64,000 bases of DNA from Sinomonas gamaensis (GTDB taxonomy: Bacteria; Actinomycetota; Actinomycetes; Actinomycetales; Micrococcaceae), in contig NZ_SSCL01000013.1 in assembly GCF_005876955.1 (NCBI RefSeq), positions 1 through 64,000 of the forward strand, written 5' to 3'. How positions within the stretch are numbered: position 1 is the first letter of the stretch; each line of letters opens with the position of its first letter. Under the pieces are notes generated by a model. The model saw only the letters and a list, made by a program, of their open reading frames with translations, was not told the origin of the DNA and searched no databases. Positions 17,164 through 26,979 of the stretch are shown piece after piece. The position numbers and the translations under genes were made by a program.

Positions 17164-17356
17164 CAGATTCGCTAACTTTGTGCCGTCACGCTACTACCTT
17201 CACCACTGAGATGTCATCGGTCATGAGCACTGAATTACCTGCTCCCACCACAAATTTTTTGGGCAATTCGAGCTGAAAATTCCCTCAATACGGAGAAGGG
17301 GCCCTGGCGATGAACGGGCACGAGTGAGAAGGCAACCGTAGGTGTTGGATGCAGAA

Positions 17357-17399
17357 GCGCCGTCAGCTCGCATGGTCGGGCCATGCGAGCTGACGGCGC
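17357..17399. terminator. Long perfect hairpin
   Basis: GCGCCGTCAGCTCGCATGG (17357-17375) and its exact complement (17381-17399) form a 19-bp stem with a TCGGG loop. It lies downstream of the leftward DUF4190 gene and upstream of the AT-rich small ORFs. The DUF4190 gene is transcribed toward it, so it may terminate that message; a run of A follows on the plus strand. Confidence 0.65.
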
Positions 17400-17420
17400 A
17401 AAAGGAAAAGCGTAGCTTTC

Positions 17421-17456
17421 CCGCACTTCCGCGCCGGGTCCGGCGCGGAAGTGCGG
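17421..17456. terminator. Second strong hairpin downstream of the DUF4190 gene
   Basis: CCGCACTTCCGCGCC (17421-17435) and GGCGCGGAAGTGCGG (17442-17456) form a 15-bp perfect stem with a 6-nt loop. It is the first structure met by transcription leaving the leftward gene at 17497-17835, about 40 bp after its stop, and on the minus strand it is followed by a weak T-containing stretch. Confidence 0.65.
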
Positions 17457-17496
17457 CTAAGGGCGCCCGTAGCGGGGAAGGGCGCCGGATAGGCAG

Positions 17497-17835
17497 TTAG
17501 CTGCAGGTGATCGTCACGCCGCCCTGCTGGTGGACGCCGGGGCCGAGCTGCTGGCACTGCTGGGCAACGGCACCGATTCCCGCGATGATCGTGATCGTCA
17601 CGATGAGCCCCACGACGACGCTGATGGCACCGAGCACAATCCCGACCACGGCGGGCGTGTTCTTCACGCCGGCCTTCTTGGACTGGACCTTCGCGACGAT
17701 GCCGAGGATGAGGCCAATCAGGCCGAAGCCGACGAACGGCAGGATGACGGAGACGATTCCCAGGGTCTTGCCAGGAACTGCCCGCTGTGCTGGGTAGGCG
17801 GGTGGGGCGGTCGGAATGTTGGAAGCGTGCGACAT
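17497..17835 (-). CDS. DUF4190-like small membrane protein
   Basis: A 112-residue protein with a Pro-rich N-terminus (IPTAPPAYPAQRAVPGKTLG) and two hydrophobic hairpin helices at about 24-48 and 62-88, separated by a basic KVQSKKAGVKNTPA loop. This is the DUF4190 layout, common in Actinobacteria and of unknown function. The C-terminus carries two Cys that may pair outside the membrane. Stand-alone gene with hairpins downstream. Confidence 0.8.
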   Translation of the reverse strand: MSHASNIPTAPPAYPAQRAVPGKTLGIVSVILPFVGFGLIGLILGIVAKVQSKKAGVKNTPAVVGIVLGAISVVVGLIVTITIIAGIGAVAQQCQQLGPGVHQQGGVTITCS

Positions 17836-17953
17836 GAGAGCCTCTCTGGAGCATCAAGGGGTGGAACGGCTGCCCACGGATGCAGGCAGAGTGGTGCTCT
17901 CAATTTGACATGTCCAACGCCAGAGCGACACGCGAGTGTGACGCCCCGCGATT

Positions 17954-19399
17954 TCAGCCCAGCTGCGCCTTCTGACGGCCGGATTCTGCCTCGGCAACCA
18001 CAGGGATCGGCGCGGTTTCGTCGCGGAGGGCGGGCCGCCGTCGTCCGTCGCCACGGACCCAGAGCGCGTAGGCGGCGGCCAGCAGCCCCAGCCAGATGGC
18101 TCCCACCACGAGCGCAACCCGAGTCTCCTCGAACCAGCCGAGCACGCCGATGACGAGCGTCATGAAGGCAATCGCCGCGATCGATGCGGCGGGCCAGAGC
18201 GGCGACGGGAACTCGGACGGGGCCAGCGCGTACTTCCGGATCTCGCGCTTCATGGCCACGTGGCTTGCGAGGATCATGACCCATACCCAGACGGTCGCGA
18301 ACGTGGCAATCGAGGCGATGACGAGGAACACATCCTCGGGAATCACCGCATTGAGCACCACGCCCACCAGCAGCACGCCCGTCATCACGACGACGGTCAG
18401 CCACGGCACCCCACGCTTCGACACCTTGCCGAACGACCGCGGCGCGTGCCCCTGCTGCGCGAGCCCGAAGAGGACCCGGCCGGCGCCGAAGATGTCGGAG
18501 TTGATCGCGGAGAGGGCTGCGGTGATGACCACGGCGTTGAGCACGTGCGCTGCGCCGGGCACCCCGAGCCCGTCGAAGATCTGGACAAACGGGCTGCCTT
18601 GAGTGCCAACCTCGTTCCACGGGAACAGGCTCATGAGCACGGTCAGGGTGAGCACGTAGAAGAGGAGGACGCGCACCGGCACGGTGTTGACGGCCTGGGG
18701 AATGGCGCGCTTGGGGTCGGCTGCCTCGCCGGCGGTCACGCCGATCGTCTCGACACCGCCGAACGCGAACACCACTACGGAGAATGCGGCGAGCATCCCG
18801 CCGAAGCCGTTCGGCATGAAGCCGCCGTGGTCCACGAGCTGCCCGAAGCTTGGCTGGTGGCCCCCGAGCTGGATGCCGAAGACGATGAGCGCTGCGCCGC
18901 CGAGGATCATCGCGCCGATCGCGAGGACCTTCACGAGCGAGAACCAGAACTCGAGCTCGCCGAAGACCCGGACGCTCAGGAGATTGATGCCGGTGAGGAA
19001 GAAGATGACGGCCAAGATCCAGATCCACCGCGGGGTCTCGGGGAACCAGAAGCCCATGTAGATGGAGAAGGCCGTGACGTCGGCGATGGCCACGATCGCC
19101 ATTTCGAAGACGTAGGTCCAGCCGGTCACGAAGCCCGCGAGCGGGCCGAGGTAGCGCCCCGCGTACTGGCTGAACGAACCGGCGACGGGGTGGCGCACGG
19201 CCATCTCGCCGAGGGAGCGCATGACCATGAAGACGGCGGCGCCCGCGATCATGTAGGCGATGAGGACGGCGGGGCCAGCGGCTTGGATCGCTGAGGCCGA
19301 GCCGTAGAACAGCCCAGTCCCGATGGCCGAGCCCAAGGCCATGAACCGGATGTGGCGGACGTTGAGGCCGCGGCTGAGCGCGGCAGGTGAATGCTGCAT
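17954..19399 (-). CDS. APC family amino acid permease, probable histidine permease
   Basis: A 481-residue, 12-helix permease of the amino acid transporter (AAT) group. It opens with [28 protein letters not shown], the conserved first-helix motif, and keeps [31 protein letters not shown]. Relatives include ProY, HutT and aromatic amino acid permeases. Its placement back to back with an IclR regulator and hutU-hutH makes histidine the most likely substrate, which is inference. ATG 19399 is chosen since the upstream frame is not protein-like. Confidence 0.88.
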   Translation of the reverse strand: MQHSPAALSRGLNVRHIRFMALGSAIGTGLFYGSASAIQAAGPAVLIAYMIAGAAVFMVMRSLGEMAVRHPVAGSFSQYAGRYLGPLAGFVTGWTYVFEMAIVAIADVTAFSIYMGFWFPETPRWIWILAVIFFLTGINLLSVRVFGELEFWFSLVKVLAIGAMILGGAALIVFGIQLGGHQPSFGQLVDHGGFMPNGFGGMLAAFSVVVFAFGGVETIGVTAGEAADPKRAIPQAVNTVPVRVLLFYVLTLTVLMSLFPWNEVGTQGSPFVQIFDGLGVPGAAHVLNAVVITAALSAINSDIFGAGRVLFGLAQQGHAPRSFGKVSKRGVPWLTVVVMTGVLLVGVVLNAVIPEDVFLVIASIATFATVWVWVMILASHVAMKREIRKYALAPSEFPSPLWPAASIAAIAFMTLVIGVLGWFEETRVALVVGAIWLGLLAAAYALWVRGDGRRRPALRDETAPIPVVAEAESGRQKAQLG

Positions 19400-19557
19400 G
19401 GGGGATTCCTCGCGTCGCTGGGAAGATCCCTTCCACTCTCCCGGGCCGGAAGGGCCTGTGAGTGGCATCACGAGCGCCCTGTGTCTGGCATCGCAGACTT
19501 GCGCCTGTCCGCAGGAGGTGCGCTCCGCCGTCGTCCGCCTGCACACTGGAGTTCGGT

Positions 19558-19566
19558 ATTTCAGAC
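19558..19566. promoter_or_regulatory. Candidate regulator motif in the permease/iclR divergent region
   Basis: ATTTCAGAC here, read in reverse as GTCTGAAAT, matches GTCTGTAAT at 20401-20409 in front of hutU at 8 of 9 positions. Two sites flanking the IclR gene would fit a shared hut operator. Weak evidence from sequence likeness only. Confidence 0.3.
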
Positions 19567-19590
19567 AGTCTCCCTCCAAAGGTGCCCCGC

Positions 19591-20379
19591 ATGTCCATCG
19601 AAGCCAGCCAGAAGTCCAAGGTCCCCGCCGCCGAGAGCACGCTGCGCATCCTGCGCCTGCTCGCGTCGCGTCGGGGGCCGCAGCCCGCCGCGAGCATCGC
19701 CTCGGCCCTCGGGCTGCCGCGGTCCACCGTCTACCACCTGCTCGCCGTCATGGAGGAGAACGGTTTCGTGATGCATCTCGCGGAGGAGCGGCGGTACGGG
19801 CTCGGGATCGGCGCGTTCGAGCTCTCGAGCGCCTACTCCCGCCAGGAGCCCCTCTCGCGGCTGGGCCGGCCCATGCTGGCCTCGCTCGTCGACACGCTCG
19901 GGGAGAGCGCCCACCTCGCGGTCCTGCACGGCCGCGATGTGCTGTACATCGTCGAGGAGCGGGCCAAGAACCGGCCCTCGCTCGTGACCGACGTCGGCGT
20001 CCGGCTTCCCAGCCATCTCACCGCGAGCGGGCGGGCCATCCTCGCGGCCCTGCCGAAGTCGCAGGTCCGCGCGCTGTACCCCAACGCTGCGGCGTTCAGC
20101 GAGCGGACCGAGGAGGGCGAGCACATCCGCAGCTACGCGGCGCTCCAGTCCGCGCTCGATCAGGTCCGCCAGCGCGGCTACGCGACGGAGGACGGCGAGG
20201 TGACCTCCGGGTTCGCCTCCGTCGCCGCTGCCGTCAAGGATCACGCGGGATGGCCGACGGCGGCCGTCGCCGTGACCTTCCTGGCTGAGAAGGTGCCGGG
20301 AGACGAGCGCGAGGAGCTCGCGCGGCAGGTTGCGCGGGTGGCAGCCGAGTTGTCCCACCGAATTTACGGTCGAGGCTGA
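19591..20379 (+). CDS. IclR family regulator, probable hut regulator
   Basis: A 262-residue IclR-type protein. The N-terminal winged helix (about 15-75: [39 protein letters not shown]) is followed by the effector domain with [14 protein letters not shown] and the [20 protein letters not shown] region typical for small-acid binding. It stands between a divergent amino acid permease and hutU, so it very likely senses a histidine-pathway intermediate such as urocanate and controls both sides. Start at ATG 19591; upstream codons are unlikely to be translated. Confidence 0.88.
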   Translation: MSIEASQKSKVPAAESTLRILRLLASRRGPQPAASIASALGLPRSTVYHLLAVMEENGFVMHLAEERRYGLGIGAFELSSAYSRQEPLSRLGRPMLASLVDTLGESAHLAVLHGRDVLYIVEERAKNRPSLVTDVGVRLPSHLTASGRAILAALPKSQVRALYPNAAAFSERTEEGEHIRSYAALQSALDQVRQRGYATEDGEVTSGFASVAAAVKDHAGWPTAAVAVTFLAEKVPGDEREELARQVARVAAELSHRIYGRG

Positions 20380-20400
20380 GGCCGCTGGCTCCGGGGACAC

Positions 20401-20418
20401 GTCTGTAATCCCGGACAG
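20401..20418. promoter_or_regulatory. Candidate hutU operator
   Basis: GTCTGTAAT and the following CCCGGACAG contain a CTGT-N8-ACAG inverted pair (20403-20418), about 80 bp before the hutU start. A related 9-mer lies in the iclR promoter. Could be an IclR site; not proven. Confidence 0.3.
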
Positions 20419-20500
20419 GACCCCTCGAAAGCCTCTGTTTCCGGGCCTCCCAGCGAGGTGTCATGGATGAAGACAATCCATCACCGACGCAGGAGTCACG

Positions 20501-22201
20501 ATGACCACCAACAAGCCCCACAAGGCGGACTTCACCACCGGCGCCCGCCCGGTCCGCGCCCCTCGAGGCACCGAGCTCACCGCCAAGTCGTGGCAGACCG
20601 AGGCGCCGATGCGCATGCTCATGAACAACCTCGACCCCGAGGTGGCTGAGCGCCCCGACGAGCTCGTCGTCTACGGCGGCACGGGCCGCGCGGCCCGCTC
20701 GTGGAAGGCCTTCGACGCGATCATCGACACGCTCAAAGACATGGACGACGACGAGACCCTCCTTGTGCAGTCCGGCAAGCCTGTGGGCGTCTTCCGCACC
20801 AACAAGTGGGCGCCGCGTGTGCTGATCGCCAACTCGAACCTGGTGGGCGACTGGGCCAACTGGCCGGAGTTCCGCCGCCTTGAGGCCGAGGGCCTCACGA
20901 TGTACGGCCAGATGACGGCCGGCTCGTGGATCTACATCGGCACCCAGGGCATTCTGCAGGGCACGTACGAGACGTTCGCCGCAGTGGCTCAGAAGCGGTT
21001 TGGGGGCTCCTTGAAGGGCACGCTCACCCTCACTGGCGGCTGCGGCGGCATGGGCGGCGCTCAGCCGCTGGCCGTCACGCTCAACGGGGGCGCGGTGCTG
21101 ATCGTGGACGTCGACGAGACCCGCCTGCGCCGCCGGGCCGGCAAGCGCTACCTCGACGAGGTCGAGACGGATCTGGACATTGCTCTGGCGAAGGTCGTCG
21201 CCGCGAAGGCCGAGGGCCGGGCGCTGTCGGTCGGGTACGTGGGCAACGCCGCCGACGTGTTCCCGGAGATCCTGCGCCGTCACCGCGCCGGCGAGCTCAC
21301 CGTCGACATTGTGACCGACCAGACCTCGGCCCATGACCCGCTGAGCTACCTCCCCAGCGAGTACACCGTGGAGCAGTGGCACCACGAGGCCGAGGCCGAC
21401 CCGGAGGGCTTCACCAAGAAGGCCCAGAACGCGATGGCCCGCCACGTGCAGGCGATGGTCGAGTTCCAGGACGAGGGCGCCGAGGTCTTCGACTACGGCA
21501 ACTCGATCCGCGACGAGGCCCGCAAGGGCGGCTACGAGCGCGCGTTCGAGTTCCCCGGCTTCGTCCCGGCCTACATCCGCCCGCTGTTCTGCGAGGGCCT
21601 CGGCCCGTTCCGCTGGGTCGCCCTCTCGGGCGATCCCGAGGACATCAAGGTCACCGATCAGGCCATCAAGGAGCTCTTCCCGGAGAACGAGCACCTGCAC
21701 CGCTGGATCGACGCAGCCGAGGAGTTCGTCGAGTTCGAGGGCCTCCCCGCGCGGATCTGCTGGCTCGGCTACGGCGAGCGTCACAAGGCAGGCCTCCTGT
21801 TCAACCAGCTTGTCGCCGAGGGCAAGGTCAAGGCCCCAATTGTGATCGGCCGCGATCACCTCGACTCCGGCTCCGTCGCCTCCCCCTACCGCGAGACCGA
21901 GGCGATGAAGGACGGCTCCGATGCGATCGCCGACTGGCCCCTCCTGAACGCCCTGACCGCCGCTTCCTCCGGAGCCACGTGGGTCTCGATCCACCACGGC
22001 GGGGGCGTCGGCATCGGCCGCTCGATCCACGCTGGCCAGGTCTCCGTCGCCGACGGCTCCGAACTCGCGGCCGCGAAGCTCACCGCCCTGCTCACCAACG
22101 ACCCCGGCATGGGAGTGATCCGCCACGTCGACGCGGGCTACGAGCGCGCCGTCGACGTCGCCGCCGAGCGCGGCGTCAAGATCCCCATGGCCGGACGCTG
22201 A
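20501..22201 (+). CDS. hutU: Urocanate hydratase
   Basis: Second enzyme of histidine breakdown: adds water to urocanate to give imidazolonepropionate, with tightly bound NAD. Length of 566 residues is normal. The NAD-binding glycine cluster [15 protein letters not shown] is at about 178-191, and the active-site Cys420 lies in [13 protein letters not shown]. It starts at ATG 20501 after a GGAGTCACG stretch and is followed 14 bp later by hutH with an AAAGGA ribosome site, so the two form an operon. Confidence 0.97.
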   Translation: MTTNKPHKADFTTGARPVRAPRGTELTAKSWQTEAPMRMLMNNLDPEVAERPDELVVYGGTGRAARSWKAFDAIIDTLKDMDDDETLLVQSGKPVGVFRTNKWAPRVLIANSNLVGDWANWPEFRRLEAEGLTMYGQMTAGSWIYIGTQGILQGTYETFAAVAQKRFGGSLKGTLTLTGGCGGMGGAQPLAVTLNGGAVLIVDVDETRLRRRAGKRYLDEVETDLDIALAKVVAAKAEGRALSVGYVGNAADVFPEILRRHRAGELTVDIVTDQTSAHDPLSYLPSEYTVEQWHHEAEADPEGFTKKAQNAMARHVQAMVEFQDEGAEVFDYGNSIRDEARKGGYERAFEFPGFVPAYIRPLFCEGLGPFRWVALSGDPEDIKVTDQAIKELFPENEHLHRWIDAAEEFVEFEGLPARICWLGYGERHKAGLLFNQLVAEGKVKAPIVIGRDHLDSGSVASPYRETEAMKDGSDAIADWPLLNALTAASSGATWVSIHHGGGVGIGRSIHAGQVSVADGSELAAAKLTALLTNDPGMGVIRHVDAGYERAVDVAAERGVKIPMAGR

Positions 22202-22215
22202 CAAAGGAACCTGAC

Positions 22216-23817
22216 ATGACCCTCACCGCATCCGAAACCGGCCTTCCCACCGAAGTGACCCTCGCCCCCGGAGGGCTGACGGCAGCCGATGTCGTCGCCG
22301 TCGCCCGCTACGACGCGAAGGTGGCCGTCGCGCCCGAGGCCCTCGAGGAGGTGGCGCGAGTCCGAGCCCATGTCGAGGAACTCGCCGCGAGCGAGACCCC
22401 TGCCTACGGCATCTCCACGGGCTTCGGCGCCCTCGCGAACCGCCACATTCCGCAGGAGCTGCGCACGCAGCTCCAGAAGTCACTCATCCGCAGCCACGCC
22501 GCGGGGATGGGACCGGCCGTGGAGCGCGAGGTGGTCCGCGCGCTCATGCTCCTGCGCGCCAAGACTTTGGCGTCGGGCCGCACGGGCGTTCGGCCTGTGG
22601 TCCTCGAGACGTTCGTCAAGCTCCTCAACGCTGGGATCACCCCGGTGATCCGCGAGTTCGGCTCGCTCGGCTGCTCGGGCGATCTCGCGCCGCTCAGCCA
22701 CGTCGCCCTGGTGCTCATGGGCGAGGGCGAGGCGGTGGGCCCGGACGGCGAGGCGTTCGGCGGCCGCGGCCAGCGGACGACGGCGGAGCTCCTCGCCGAG
22801 CACGGCATCGAGCCGGTCACCTTGGCGGAGAAGGAGGGCCTCGCGCTGGTCAACGGCACGGAGGGCATGCTCGGCATGCTCCTCATGGCCCTCCACGACC
22901 TCGACGCCCTCGTCAAAACCGCCGACATCACGGCTGCGCTCTCCGTCGACGGGCTCATGGGCACGGACCAAGTGTTCCTGCCCGAGCTGCACGCGCCGCT
23001 TCGGCCGCACCCCGGGCAGGCGGCGTCGGCGGCGAACATCCTCGCCGTCCTGCGGGGATCCAAGATCGTCGAGTCCCACAAGACCGGGGATAACCGCGTT
23101 CAGGATGCCTACTCGCTCCGCTGCGCTCCGCAGGTGGCCGGCGCCGTCCGCGACACGATCGCGCATGCGCGCGCGGTCGCCGAGCGCGAGCTTGAGGCCG
23201 CGATCGACAACCCCGTGGTGCTGCCCGATGGGCGTGTGAGCTCGAACGGCAACTTCCACGGTGCCCCCGTCGCGTACGTGCTCGACTTCCTGGCGATTGC
23301 CGCCGCGGACCTCGCGTCGATGGCCGAGCGCCGCACGGACCGCATGCTCGACCCCGCCCGCTCGCACGGCCTTCCGGCGTTCCTCGCGGACGATCCCGGC
23401 GTGGACTCCGGTCTCATGATCGCGCAGTACACGCAGGCCGGCCTCGTCTCGGATCTCAAGCGTCTTGCCGTCCCTGCCTCCGTGGACTCGATCCCGAGCT
23501 CGGCCATGCAGGAGGACCACGTCTCGATGGGCTGGCACGCTGCCCGAAAGCTCCGCAAGGCAGTGGAGAACGTGCGCCGGGTGCTCGCCATCGAGCTCGT
23601 GACCGCGGCCCGCGCGATCGACCTCCGCACGGCCATGTCCGACGGCGCACTCACCCCGGGTCCCGGCGGTCAGGCCGCGCTGGAGGTGCTTCGGCGGACG
23701 GTGCCGGGGCCCGGCCTCGACCGCTTCATGTCCCCCGAGCTCGAGGAGGCCGACGCCCTCCTCGCGCGGGGCGAGGTGCTCGCGGCGGTGGATTCCGCCG
23801 TCGGGGGTCTGGTCTGA
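22216..23817 (+). CDS. hutH: Histidine ammonia-lyase
   Basis: First enzyme of the pathway: removes ammonia from L-histidine to give urocanate, using the self-made MIO cofactor. 533 residues. The conserved YGISTGFG is at 64-71. The MIO tripeptide reads Cys153-Ser154-Gly155 in GSLGCSGDLAPLSH, rather than the textbook Ala-Ser-Gly; I believe this Cys form occurs in other actinobacterial enzymes, and the Ser and Gly are kept. The C-terminal SIPSSAMQEDHVSMGWH signature is intact. Cotranscribed with hutU. Confidence 0.96.
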   Translation: MTLTASETGLPTEVTLAPGGLTAADVVAVARYDAKVAVAPEALEEVARVRAHVEELAASETPAYGISTGFGALANRHIPQELRTQLQKSLIRSHAAGMGPAVEREVVRALMLLRAKTLASGRTGVRPVVLETFVKLLNAGITPVIREFGSLGCSGDLAPLSHVALVLMGEGEAVGPDGEAFGGRGQRTTAELLAEHGIEPVTLAEKEGLALVNGTEGMLGMLLMALHDLDALVKTADITAALSVDGLMGTDQVFLPELHAPLRPHPGQAASAANILAVLRGSKIVESHKTGDNRVQDAYSLRCAPQVAGAVRDTIAHARAVAERELEAAIDNPVVLPDGRVSSNGNFHGAPVAYVLDFLAIAAADLASMAERRTDRMLDPARSHGLPAFLADDPGVDSGLMIAQYTQAGLVSDLKRLAVPASVDSIPSSAMQEDHVSMGWHAARKLRKAVENVRRVLAIELVTAARAIDLRTAMSDGALTPGPGGQAALEVLRRTVPGPGLDRFMSPELEEADALLARGEVLAAVDSAVGGLV

Positions 23818-23967
23818 CCACACCGCTGGAGGAGTGCACAACGGTTCCTGAGGATCGTCGTATGGGGTTACATGGCGACGCGCCTCAGGAACCGATAGAA
23901 ACGATGTATCCGCAATGACGCGGGTCACAATGGGCACCAGAGACCGATACCGGAGGGGTTTAGGAAC

Positions 23968-24204
23968 ATGAAGGCACGCGAGGCAGTACTGACCAGGCGA
24001 GAGGCACATCAGGCGCCGCTCACCAACTGGGGCGAGCTTCGGGCCGATGAGCAGGTCGAGGTGGTCAAGCACGCACAGGTCGTGGCCGCGGGGCGGGTCG
24101 AGGAAGTCTCGCTGAGCGGAAATGTGCTCTGGCTGAGCGCGGAGGGCGCCGAGCCGCGCCGACTGTTCCTCAAGTCTGACGGCGTGCTCGTGCGCCGCGC
24201 CTGA
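23968..24204 (+). CDS. Small hypothetical protein
   Basis: A 78-residue soluble protein beginning MKAREAVLTRREAHQAPLT, with a beta-rich second half (VVAAGRVEEVSLSGNVLWLSAEG). No family recognised, though similar short proteins are common in Arthrobacter-like genomes as far as I recall. A GGAGGGG ribosome site sits before the ATG and an intrinsic terminator follows 36 bp after the stop, so it is a stand-alone transcription unit behind the hut operon. Confidence 0.7.
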   Translation: MKAREAVLTRREAHQAPLTNWGELRADEQVEVVKHAQVVAAGRVEEVSLSGNVLWLSAEGAEPRRLFLKSDGVLVRRA

Positions 24205-24240
24205 GTTCCCTCGCTCGCAACGGGGAACGCTGCAAGCCGA

Positions 24241-24272
24241 GAGGGCCCGCACCGACGACGGTGCGGGCCCTC
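24241..24272. terminator. Intrinsic terminator between convergent genes
   Basis: GAGGGCCCGCACCG (24241-24254) and CGGTGCGGGCCCTC (24259-24272) form a 14-bp perfect stem with an ACGA loop, between the small hypothetical gene and the convergent hutG. It probably serves both. Confidence 0.85.
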
Positions 24273-24313
24273 TTGGCTGTTCCCCAGTGGCTCGGCCTCG
24301 GGCTGCGCGTCGG

Positions 24314-25369
24314 CTAGCCGAGGATCGTGTCCACCAATCGCGCGGCCACGCGGGCGGTGCGGCTGTCGACGTCGTACGAGGGGTTGAGCTCGGCGAGGTC
24401 CGCGTGGACCAGCTTGCCGCTGGCCACCACACGACGCACGACGGCGACGATTAAGTCGAGCGGCACCCCGAGCCCGGCGGGGGCGGAGACCCCGGGGGCG
24501 ACGGCGGCCGGCAGGACGTCGAGGTCGATGGTCAAGTAGACGGCGTCGAGGCCGGAGAGGAAGTCCTCGACGAATGATTCCGCGGTTTCCCGTGTGGCGT
24601 ACTCGTCGAGGAGATACCGCACGCCGAGCTCGTCCGCACGCCGGAACAGCGCGAGCGTGTTGTTCGGCCGCGAGATGCCGACGACGGCGTACTCGAGCGT
24701 GCGGCCTGCGGCCGCTTCCGCCCGGGCCATCTGGAGGAACGGTGTGCCGGAGCTCGCCCGATCTTCCGCGCGAAGGTCGAAGTGGGCGTCGAGGTTGAGC
24801 ACGCCGACCCGGGCGCCCGCGACGCGTTCCGAGTCCACGACCCCGAGGTAGCTCGCGTACGCCGTCTCGTGCCCACCGCCGAGCGTGACTGTCAGGGCTC
24901 CGGCGTCGAGCATCGACGTGATCACCTCGCCGCAGCGCTCCTGTCCGCCCTCGAGGTCGCCCGGGGCACCCTCCTCGCCCAGCTTCACGGTGACGTCGCC
25001 GGCGTCGAACACGTCCCGGCCCAAGTGAAAGGCGAGCGGGCCGAGGGCGGCGCGGATCGCGTTCGGTGCGGCAGCGGCACCCACTCGGCCCTTGTTGCGG
25101 CGCACGCCCTCGTCGCTGGCGAAGCCGAGGAGCACGGCCGGCCTCCTGCCGCCTTGGGCTTCTGCGGCGGCAACGGCTTCAGTGAGGCCCTCGCGCGTGC
25201 AGGGCTGCACCGCTTGCCACCAGCGGCGGTGTTCGGGCGAATCGCCGTCGTGCCGTCCTGTCCAGGGCGCGGGGGAGACGTCGGGCGCAGGGAAGGTATC
25301 GCGCGCAGGGAAGACATCAGGCGCAGGGAAGACATCATCGGACAGGGCAGGAGAGGTGGCTTCGCTCAT
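24314..25369 (-). CDS. hutG: Formimidoylglutamase (arginase family)
   Basis: Cleaves N-formimidoyl-L-glutamate to glutamate and formamide, last step of histidine use. 351 residues from ATG 25369. The binuclear Mn ligands lie in TLGGGHETAYASY, VLNLDAHFDLR and LTIDLDVLPAAVAPG, and HADLAELNPSYDVD closes the site. The N-terminal 30 residues contain three FPAPDV-like repeats encoded by an 18-bp tandem repeat and are probably disordered. It faces the hutUH operon from the other strand, so it needs its own promoter. Agmatinase or arginase are less likely because of the hut setting. Confidence 0.88.
   Translation of the reverse strand: MSEATSPALSDDVFPAPDVFPARDTFPAPDVSPAPWTGRHDGDSPEHRRWWQAVQPCTREGLTEAVAAAEAQGGRRPAVLLGFASDEGVRRNKGRVGAAAAPNAIRAALGPLAFHLGRDVFDAGDVTVKLGEEGAPGDLEGGQERCGEVITSMLDAGALTVTLGGGHETAYASYLGVVDSERVAGARVGVLNLDAHFDLRAEDRASSGTPFLQMARAEAAAGRTLEYAVVGISRPNNTLALFRRADELGVRYLLDEYATRETAESFVEDFLSGLDAVYLTIDLDVLPAAVAPGVSAPAGLGVPLDLIVAVVRRVVASGKLVHADLAELNPSYDVDSRTARVAARLVDTILG
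25285..25338. repeat. Three 18-bp tandem repeats inside hutG
   Basis: Units start at 25285, 25303 and 25321, each beginning GCGCAGGGAA. Units two and three differ only at the last base; unit one differs at four positions. They encode the FPAPDV/FPARDT block near the HutG N-terminus. An 18-bp unit keeps the frame, so copy number can vary between strains without breaking the gene. Confidence 0.85.
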
Positions 25370-25512
25370 CCCACCAGCACAGCGCACATTGAAGGGGGCG
25401 CGCCAGAGTCTGGAGGGAGAGATGTCCGGGGGGCCGTACGGATGGCGCTTTTCGTATCTTTCTGCGAATTGAATCCATCGTCGTGGTAGTATAGGAACAT
25501 ATTTTCTATCTG

Positions 25513-26979
25513 ATGTTGGGGGCATCGATGGCGGGGCTTGCGTTTTCGGAGGGGCCTGAGGGCTCAGGTGCCGTGCTGCTCGAGCCGGCCCCGGGGTCCC
25601 TGCTGGAGGGGGCGCTGTGGCACCCGGACCCGTCCACGCTGACCGGGTAGCAGGCCCGGCAGGTGCTGGCGGATGTGGTGGCGATGCGTTCGTTCCTGGC
25701 CGCGGTGGAAGCCCTCGCCGTCGAACGGGTGAGGCAGGCCTGCGAGGAAGAAGCCCGCAGGGTTGAAGACGGCCGCCGCGCGGCTTGTGCGGGACCCGAG
25801 CGTTTCAGCGGGGACATGGGCCGGGCGCTCGCCGTCTCCGAGGTCGCCGTCGCGGAGGGAATCGGCGAGTTCGCCGCGGCCAGGCTTCTGGCTGCGGCCG
25901 AGTCGCTGTGCGGGGTGCAGCTGGCGGTGCTGGACCGGCTCGAGGCCGGGATGCTCACCGAGGCGCACGCATGCGTGATCACCGACGAGACCGCGACTCT
26001 GCCCGAGGCCGCAGCGGGGGAGTTCGGCATCGAATGCCTGCGGCGGCTTGAGACGAGGACAGGTCGACGCCGGACCCCGGCAGAGTTCCGCAGGGCGGTG
26101 CGAGCGCTGCGGGAGCGACTGCACCCCGAGTCCATCCGTGCACGGCGCGTCAAGGCCGAGAAGGATAGGGGCGTGTGGGTGAAGCCCGAGCCGGACGGGA
26201 TGTGCACGCTGACGGCCTTCCTTCCGGCGCAGGTCGGGCTCGCGGTGCACCCCCGGGTTGATGCCCTGGCCCGGGCTCGCCGGGATGCGGATCCCCAAGA
26301 GGCCAGGACTCTTCCGCAGCTGCGAGCCGACGCCCTCGCCGCGGCCGTGCTGGCCCAGGCCGAGGACGGGGACGTTCCGGTGCCGGCGGCCGAGATCGTG
26401 GTGCACATCCCCGTCGGGACGCTGCTGGGCGTCGGGGAGGAGCCGGGGGAGCTGGAGGGCTACGGGCCGATCGACGCCGCCACGGCCCGGGAGCTGGCGG
26501 TCGCGGCCCCGACGTGGCAGCGGCTGCTGGACTCGGCCGAGGGAGTGCCACTGTCCCTCGGCCGGGCAGCGTACCGGCCGCCGAAGGGGCTTCGTCGCTA
26601 CATCGAGTACCGCGACGGGATGTGCCAGTTTCCCTCCTGCACCTGCCCAGGCAGGCGGGGCGAGACCGACCACGTCGTGGAGTGGCAGCACGGCGGGGCC
26701 ACTGACGCGGCGAACCTTCAGATCCTGTGCCGCAAGCACCACGCGCTCAAGAGCCTGGGCCTCTGGCGGGCCGAGCGCCTCCAGCCCAACCCCGACGGCA
26801 GCGCCGGGGACCTCCACTGGACCTCGCCCCTGGGCGGGACCGCCCTCGCTGGCCCTGTCGACCGCGAACTCGGCCCACTCAGGGAGCCGCGCCCAACGCG
26901 GGACGACCCCGACCCACCTGCGGATCTGGGTGGATCGGGGGCTGAGGGACCAGGAGCACGCAGCGGTTGCCGCGCGTGA
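25513..26979 (+). pseudogene. DUF222/HNH endonuclease family gene interrupted by an amber codon
   Basis: Translation from ATG 25513 (MLGASMAGLAFSEGPEG) runs 45 codons and hits TAG at 25648-25650; the same frame then continues for 438 codons as a normal DUF222-HNH protein. Context LTG-stop-QARQVLADVVAMRSF suggests a CAG to TAG change. The C-terminal HNH nuclease motif is complete (RYIEYRDGMCQFPSC, then ETDHVVEWQHGG, NLQILCRKHHALK). A GTG at 25663 might allow restart, leaving most of the protein. These proteins occur in many copies in Actinobacteria and may be mobile. Broken, recently so, or a sequencing error. Confidence 0.8.

Noticed and set aside
17718-19727. A 669-codon leftward frame across the amino acid permease
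   Set aside because: Out-of-frame shadow of the permease at 17954-19399 with low-complexity Arg/Pro content.
20234-22204. A 656-codon leftward frame opposite hutU
   Set aside because: Mirror frame of hutU, whose active-site Cys motif and length are unmistakable.
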